From Lysobacter capsici (lineage in GTDB: Bacteria > Pseudomonadota > Gammaproteobacteria > Xanthomonadales > Xanthomonadaceae), in the NCBI RefSeq assembly GCF_018732085.1, contig NZ_CP076103.1:5084001-5148000 (forward strand): 64,000 nt of DNA, in the 5' to 3' direction. Positions 59,848-64,000 of the stretch are shown here, piece by piece. The first letter of the stretch is position 1; each line of letters opens with the position of its first letter. A program made the position numbers and the translations under genes. The notes under the pieces were generated by a model, which did no database searches, was not told the DNA's origin, and saw nothing but the letters and a program-made list of their open reading frames with translations.

Positions 59848-61512
59848 ATGCGCCAGATTCCGCATTCTTTCGCCGCCACCGTCCTCGGCGCGGCCGTCCT
59901 CACCGCGCTCGTCGCCCTGCCCCTGCTGGCCACCGACGCCTTCGCCGCGCCCAAGCAGGTCGCACGCAAAGCGCCGCCGCGCGCCGAGAGCGCGCAGCGC
60001 TGGTTCGAGGAAGGCGCGCAGACCGCGCGCGACGGCGCCAACCTGCGCCCGACCCCGGGCAAGGCCAGGAACGTCATCCTGTTCGTCGGCGACGGCATGG
60101 GCATTTCCACCATCGCCGCCGCGCGCATCCGCGAAGGCCAGCTCAAGGGCGGCAGCGGCGAAGAGAATTCGCTGTCGTTCGAACGCCTGCCGTACGTGAG
60201 CCTGTCCAAGACCTACTCGGTCGACGGCCAGACCCCGGACTCGGCGCCGACCATGACCGCGATGGTCACCGGCATCAAGACCAACCAGGGCGTGCTCAGC
60301 GTCACCCAGAAAGCCAAGTACGGCGACTGCGCCTCCGCGCGCGGCCAGGGCGTGGTGAGCATGCTGGAACTGTCCGAAGCGCTCGGCCTGGCCACCGGCA
60401 TCGTCAGCACCGCGCGCATCACCCACGCCACCCCGGCCGCGACCTACTCGCACACGCCGAACCGCGACTGGGAAAGCGACGCGGAACTGTCCGCCGAAGC
60501 CAAGGCCAACGGCTGCAAGGACATCGCCCGCCAGCTGATCGAATTCCCCTACGGCGACGGCCTGGAAGTCGCGCTCGGCGGCGGCCGCAGCTACTTCCTG
60601 CCCAACACCGTGAGCGATCCCGAAGACGCCGGCGCCGCCGGCCGCCGCAAGGACGGCCGCAACCTGCCGACCGAATGGGCCGCGCGCCCGGGTTCGTCGT
60701 ACGTGTGGAACAAGGCCCAGTTCGATGCGATCGACCCGCGCCGCACCCGCCACCTGCTCGGCCTGTTCGAGCGCTCGCACATGGAATACGAACAGGACCG
60801 TCCCAACGACGCCGGCAAGGAACCCAGCCTGGCCGACATGACCGCCAAGGCCATCGACGTGCTGGAAAACAGCAGCCGCAAGGGTTACTTCCTGATGGTC
60901 GAAGGCGGCCGCGTCGATCACGCCCACCACGCCGGCAACGCCAGCCGCGCGCTGACCGACGCCATCGCGCTGTCGGACGCGGTGCGCAAGGCGCTGGAGA
61001 AAACCTCCGAGCGCGACACCCTGATCATCGTCACCGCCGACCACAGCCACACCTTCACCGTCGCCGGCTACCCCGATCGCGGCAACGACATCCTCGGCAA
61101 GGTCGTCACCAACGGCCAGCTCGCGCTGGACAAGAACGGCAAGCCGTATACGACGCTCGGCTACGTCAACGGCCCCGGCTACCGCGGCCCGAACGCACGC
61201 CCGGACCTGACCGCGATCGACACCGCGCACCCGGATTACCTGCAGGAAGCCACCGTGCCGCTGGGCGATGAAACCCACGCCGCCGAAGACGTCGCCATCT
61301 ACGCCCGCGGCCCCGGCGCCCACGCGTTCCAGGGCGTGGTCGAGCAGAACACGATCTTCCACGTGATGGGGCAGTCGCAGCGCAACACCAGCATCTTCCT
61401 GTGCACCTTGCTCGGCCAGTGCGGCCAGGGCCGCACCCGCTCGGCGATTCCCGCGCCGCTGATGGAAGACGACCTGCGCGCGGGCATGGCGAAGCAGTCG
61501 GCTTCGCTGTAA
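59848..61512 (+). CDS. Exported alkaline phosphatase, PhoA family
   Basis: The 554-residue protein has a signal peptide of about 35 residues ending FAAP. The catalytic domain shows the first metal site VILFVGDGMGIST, the nucleophile block TPDSAPTMTAMVTG with Ser, VSTARITHATPAATYSH, the LMVEGGRVDHAHHAG metal site and TADHSHTFTVAG, then the terminal His in EDVAIYARGPGAHAF. It hydrolyses phosphomonoesters in the periplasm. The stop overlaps the next gene's ATG (TAATG). No PHO box could be made out upstream. Confidence 0.94.
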   Translation: MRQIPHSFAATVLGAAVLTALVALPLLATDAFAAPKQVARKAPPRAESAQRWFEEGAQTARDGANLRPTPGKARNVILFVGDGMGISTIAAARIREGQLKGGSGEENSLSFERLPYVSLSKTYSVDGQTPDSAPTMTAMVTGIKTNQGVLSVTQKAKYGDCASARGQGVVSMLELSEALGLATGIVSTARITHATPAATYSHTPNRDWESDAELSAEAKANGCKDIARQLIEFPYGDGLEVALGGGRSYFLPNTVSDPEDAGAAGRRKDGRNLPTEWAARPGSSYVWNKAQFDAIDPRRTRHLLGLFERSHMEYEQDRPNDAGKEPSLADMTAKAIDVLENSSRKGYFLMVEGGRVDHAHHAGNASRALTDAIALSDAVRKALEKTSERDTLIIVTADHSHTFTVAGYPDRGNDILGKVVTNGQLALDKNGKPYTTLGYVNGPGYRGPNARPDLTAIDTAHPDYLQEATVPLGDETHAAEDVAIYARGPGAHAFQGVVEQNTIFHVMGQSQRNTSIFLCTLLGQCGQGRTRSAIPAPLMEDDLRAGMAKQSASL

Positions 61513-62303
61513 TGCGCGCCTGGGTTTTTATGGGTACGGCGACGCTGTACGTCGCCGGTTCGCTCGCGTTCGCCGGTCCGGTGTGGGCTGGCGATGCGGT
61601 GCGGTCCGAGGCGCCGATGGCTGGCGCGATCGCTGGCCATCGCGGCAGCAACACCTCAGTCGCCGCGAAAGCCGCATCGACGCCAACCGCTGCCAACGCG
61701 GCATCCACGCCGGCCCTGCTCGCGGAGTACCAAGTGCGCGACGCCCACGGCGAACGCAGCTTGGTGTTGGTGCGCTCCGCCGATCGTATCGAGTACCGCA
61801 TGCAGGGTGAACCGGTCGAGGTCTGGCGCAAGACGCCCGACGGGATCGCCCGTTTGGAGTTGTTCGCGAAGGAGCAGCGCAGCGTGTCGTGGTCGCCCGG
61901 CGATCTGCGCACCATCGGCGAGATGCCGCAGTGGGAGCAGTTGGCCAGCCCGATCAATCCCGAGCTGCGCATGCGGCTGCAACGTCATGGCGAGGTAAAG
62001 GCCTTTGGCGGCGTTGCTTTGCGGTATCGCGGCGAAAGCGCCGAGGGTCAGGCGATCGCGCTGGAGTGGATCGAGGGCGACGGCCTGCCTTCGTACTACC
62101 GTACTGGCGCGCACAAGGGCAAGTCGGGTGAGGCTGGGGCTTACGAGTTGCGGTTGCGCAAGCTCGAGCGGGTCGGCGCCGAGGGTGCGTTTACGGCGAC
62201 TTCGGACTATCGCGAGACGGATTACGCGGATCTGGGCGATATGGAGCTTGATCCGTTTGCCGCGAACTATCTGAAGCATCGTGGTCAGGCGCATGCGCAC
62301 TGA
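61512..62303 (+). CDS. Exported hypothetical protein coupled to the phosphatase
   Basis: The 263-residue product has a signal peptide (MRAWVFMGTATLYVAGSLAF, cleavage after VWAG). It contains VLVRSADRIEYRMQGEPVEV, then LELFAKEQRSVSWSPGDLR and YRGESAEGQAIALEWIEGD, ending in FAANYLKHRGQAHAH. I recognise no family. The ATG shares bases with the phosphatase stop, so they form an operon. A His-rich C-terminus might bind metal. Confidence 0.8.
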   Translation: MRAWVFMGTATLYVAGSLAFAGPVWAGDAVRSEAPMAGAIAGHRGSNTSVAAKAASTPTAANAASTPALLAEYQVRDAHGERSLVLVRSADRIEYRMQGEPVEVWRKTPDGIARLELFAKEQRSVSWSPGDLRTIGEMPQWEQLASPINPELRMRLQRHGEVKAFGGVALRYRGESAEGQAIALEWIEGDGLPSYYRTGAHKGKSGEAGAYELRLRKLERVGAEGAFTATSDYRETDYADLGDMELDPFAANYLKHRGQAHAH

Positions 62304-62394
62304 GGTTTTCGGCGGTGTGGGTGCGTTTGTTTTGTGATCTGGCTTAGTGAAGCTTTGAGGCTTTGAAGCTTTGAAGCTTTGAAGCCAGAGGCCA

Positions 62395-62640
62395 GAGGCA
62401 GGATCAACAGCTTTCGTCCGCAAGCGGCCGAGTTACTTTCTTTTGTCTAAAGCGACAAAAGAAAGGTAACCAAAGAAAAACGCTTTTTCTTGAATCAAGG
62501 GCCCGCAAGTGCGGAGCGGACGCGGGCACGCGCCACACGGGACATCCATGTCCCGGTGGCGCGCGACGCGCATCCATGCGCGTCGCCCTCCGGGTGTGCT
62601 GTTGCTAAGGCGAGTTGATGACTTCGCAGCGCTGGATGAA
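62395..62640 (-). repeat. Composite structured repeat, copy B (opposite orientation to A)
   Basis: Read on the minus strand it repeats copy A: TCATCCAGCGCTGCGAAG, GCAACAGCACACCCGG, the hairpin GGACATGGATGTCC, the TTTTTCTTTGG segment and the CTTTCTTTTG/CAAAAGAAAG hairpin. It ends toward the phosphatase operon. A TTTGAAGC microsatellite run lies just before it at 62349-62386. Confidence 0.85.
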
Positions 62641-62672
62641 CTGCGTGGATTGGGGCAGAAGCCACATGGCCG

Positions 62673-63160
62673 CCCTGTAGGAGCGGCGCAAGCCGCGACC
62701 GCGCCACTACGACCACCGCGCCGGTCGCAACATCCCCTCGCCTTCCGTTACGGCCACAGCCTCGCACCGTCGAACGACAAAAATCGAACGTCAGCCAATG
62801 CAACGCCACCTCCCTGTAGGAGCGGCGCAAGCCGCGACCGCGCCACTACGACCACCGCACCGGTCGCAACATCCCCTCACCTTCCTTTACGACCACAGCG
62901 TCGCACCGTCGAACGATAAAAATAGAACGTCAGCCAATGCAACGCCACCTCCCTGTAGGAGCGGCGCAAGCCGCGACCGCGCCACTACGACCACCGCGCC
63001 GGTCGCAACATCCCCCTCGCCTTCCGTTACGGCCACAACCTCGCACCGTCGAACGGCAAAAATCGAACGTCAGCCAATGCAACGCCACCTCCCTGTAGGA
63101 GCGGCGCAAGCCGCGACCGCGCCACTGCAACAACGACGCCGGTTGCGGCATTGCCGTAAT
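62673..63160. repeat. Tandem array: four units at 139-140 bp spacing
   Basis: Units start CCCTGTAGGAGCGGCGCAAG at 62673, 62812, 62951 and 63091. Each continues through CCGCGACCGCGCCACTACG, CCGGTCGCAACATCCC and CGAACGTCAGCCAATGCAAC. Units 1-3 are nearly identical; the fourth is cut short and ends with a diverged GCGCGGTCGCGGCATATG. The start matches the palindrome of the 3792-4199 array, so both arrays grew from the same dispersed unit with different spacers. Confidence 0.9.
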
Positions 63161-63350
63161 CGCGCGGTCGCGGCATATGGCCGAAACAGATCGCCGTGGC
63201 CGGCCTCATCTACCGGTGCCAAGACTCAAATACAGATACCGCGCAATACCCGACGGCTCCTCATGCGTCCACCGGGCGAACGTTTGACTCCGCCCAGGCC
63301 TCGCACCCGCCCCGCCATCGGTGCCTGTCGAAGCGAACCGACCACCGCGC

Positions 63351-63893
63351 TCAACGCCGCCCAACACCCGTCGGCTCCACGCGCTCGTAAGCCACCACGA
63401 CCACGAACGGCCGCGCCAGCCCCGCTTCGTCCAACGCCGCCCGAGCCGGCGCCACGTCTGGATCACGTAACCAGACCTTCAGACTCGGCCGCTTCGGATC
63501 GACGGACAGCGTGCAGTCCAGCCCCTTCGCCCGCACTACCTGGTTGACGGTCTCGCCGATCCGCTCCAGGTCACGCAGCGAATGGGTCACGGCGACAGCC
63601 TCGAAGCTTGCGTCATCCGTCAACTGACGCAAGCTCGCCTGCGCGTCGCGACTGAAATTGACGACCACCCGATAACGCGGCCGCTGTTCGATGTACAAGC
63701 CGCCGAACGTGTCCGGAAACCGGTCGCTCGCCAATGCCTGAATCCGCGCCGGGTCGGCCGGTGTCCTGGTGTCGTGCGGCATCGGTTGCCGCCGCTCGCC
63801 GTCCATGCCGGCGGCCCGCGCGTTGGCGAACTGGGAGCACGCTGCAAAAAGCAAAGCGAGCGTCGAGATCGTCGCCACGACGATGGCTTTCAT
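63351..63893 (-). CDS. Exported hypothetical (lipo)protein
   Basis: The 180-residue product has a signal peptide with a lipobox-like LLFAACS. The mature part has PARIQALASDRFPDTFGGLY, then RYRVVVNFSRDAQASLRQL, AVTHSLRDLERIGETV and WLRDPDVAPARAALDEAGL. The pattern of short alternating strands and helices suggests one or two ferredoxin-like modules. The function is unknown. The ATG at 63893 has AGGAAC upstream. Confidence 0.75.
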   Translation of the reverse strand: MKAIVVATISTLALLFAACSQFANARAAGMDGERRQPMPHDTRTPADPARIQALASDRFPDTFGGLYIEQRPRYRVVVNFSRDAQASLRQLTDDASFEAVAVTHSLRDLERIGETVNQVVRAKGLDCTLSVDPKRPSLKVWLRDPDVAPARAALDEAGLARPFVVVVAYERVEPTGVGRR

Positions 63894-64000
63894 GAGCAGT
63901 TCCTTTCAGTCAATCAAGGCGCCCGCGCCGCGCATTCGGCCGATTCCAGACATCAAGACCCAACGGTCCAGGCGCAGGCGCGGGGTGATCGGCATGACGA

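Larger units (their letters stand above)
62304..63350. other. Gene-free region of repeats
   Basis: The whole stretch holds a TTTGAAGC run, composite repeat B and the four-unit tandem array; no gene is supported. Frames across the array give repeated Arg/Pro-rich peptides that are only shadows of the repeats. Confidence 0.8.

Noticed and set aside
62673..63160. CRISPR array
   Set aside because: The units are 139-140 bases with nearly identical spacers, whereas CRISPR repeats are 23-50 bases with unique spacers.
62798..63547. Repetitive plus-strand frame of 249 codons with repeated CRSGASRDRATTT units
   Set aside because: The repeat is simply the translation of the 139-bp tandem array and continues into unrelated sequence; no ribosome site or signal is present.

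Overview
The window reads as a chromosomal segment of a high-GC gammaproteobacterium of the Xanthomonadaceae, most likely a Lysobacter. Supporting points are very high GC3 in nearly every gene, many secreted hydrolases, an effector with the C-terminal XVIPCD signal of the Xanthomonadales bacteria-killing type IV secretion system, DesT/FabR-type control of a desaturase, and many palindromic intergenic repeats. This assignment is inference; no rRNA, tRNA or other taxonomic marker was seen. Most of the window is ordinary single genes and short operons.

Left part (1-13 kb): the first bases hold the N-terminus of a YcaO-domain protein preceded by a 59-residue peptide gene with a strong ribosome binding site, which looks like the edge of a RiPP locus. 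Next come a class D beta-lactamase homologue whose catalytic Ser-x-x-Lys has become Ala-x-x-Asp, an Atm1-type ABC exporter behind a SoxR-like operator, a tandem array of 160-bp repeats, a GNAT acetyltransferase, small secreted proteins, a HAD hydrolase, an EF-hand protein, an AlkZ-like glycosylase, a CPXCG zinc-ribbon protein, a DUF1269-like membrane protein and a PQQ-type aldose dehydrogenase.

Middle part (13-36 kb): a lytic transglycosylase, an amino-acid permease, a second SoxR-like operator in front of an FMN reductase/RidA pair, an AmiD-like amidase, a cysteine-rich secreted peptide, two tandem paralogues of an unknown secreted family, a GH8 enzyme and a short 6-phosphogluconate dehydrogenase follow. 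About 22.99-24.7 kb is abnormal: homopolymer runs break a membrane-protein gene and an alpha/beta-hydrolase gene, which most likely reflects poor sequence or assembly. Then come YCII and DUF1428 proteins, a DUF1615 lipoprotein, an aldo/keto reductase, a MESH1-like HD hydrolase, further HAD and GNAT enzymes, a pentapeptide-repeat protein, an amidohydrolase and a sirtuin translationally coupled to an unknown gene.

Right part (36-64 kb): a large CshA/GEVED/DUF11 surface protein; an SRPBCC/sterol-desaturase pair; an amino-acid/peptide cluster (GST, M20 dipeptidase, Lrp regulator, DpaL-like lyase); a divergent LysR/GST pair; a desaturase/ferredoxin-reductase operon facing a FabR/DesT-like repressor; a clan-A glycosidase fused to a ricin lectin; an ATP-grasp/lipoprotein/unknown operon with ATGA overlaps; an X-T4SS-type lysozyme effector with a candidate immunity lipoprotein; a PhoA-family alkaline phosphatase coupled to an unknown exported protein; and a second tandem repeat array.

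At least five dispersed repeat families lie between genes. No CRISPR array, rRNA, tRNA, prophage or transposase was seen.
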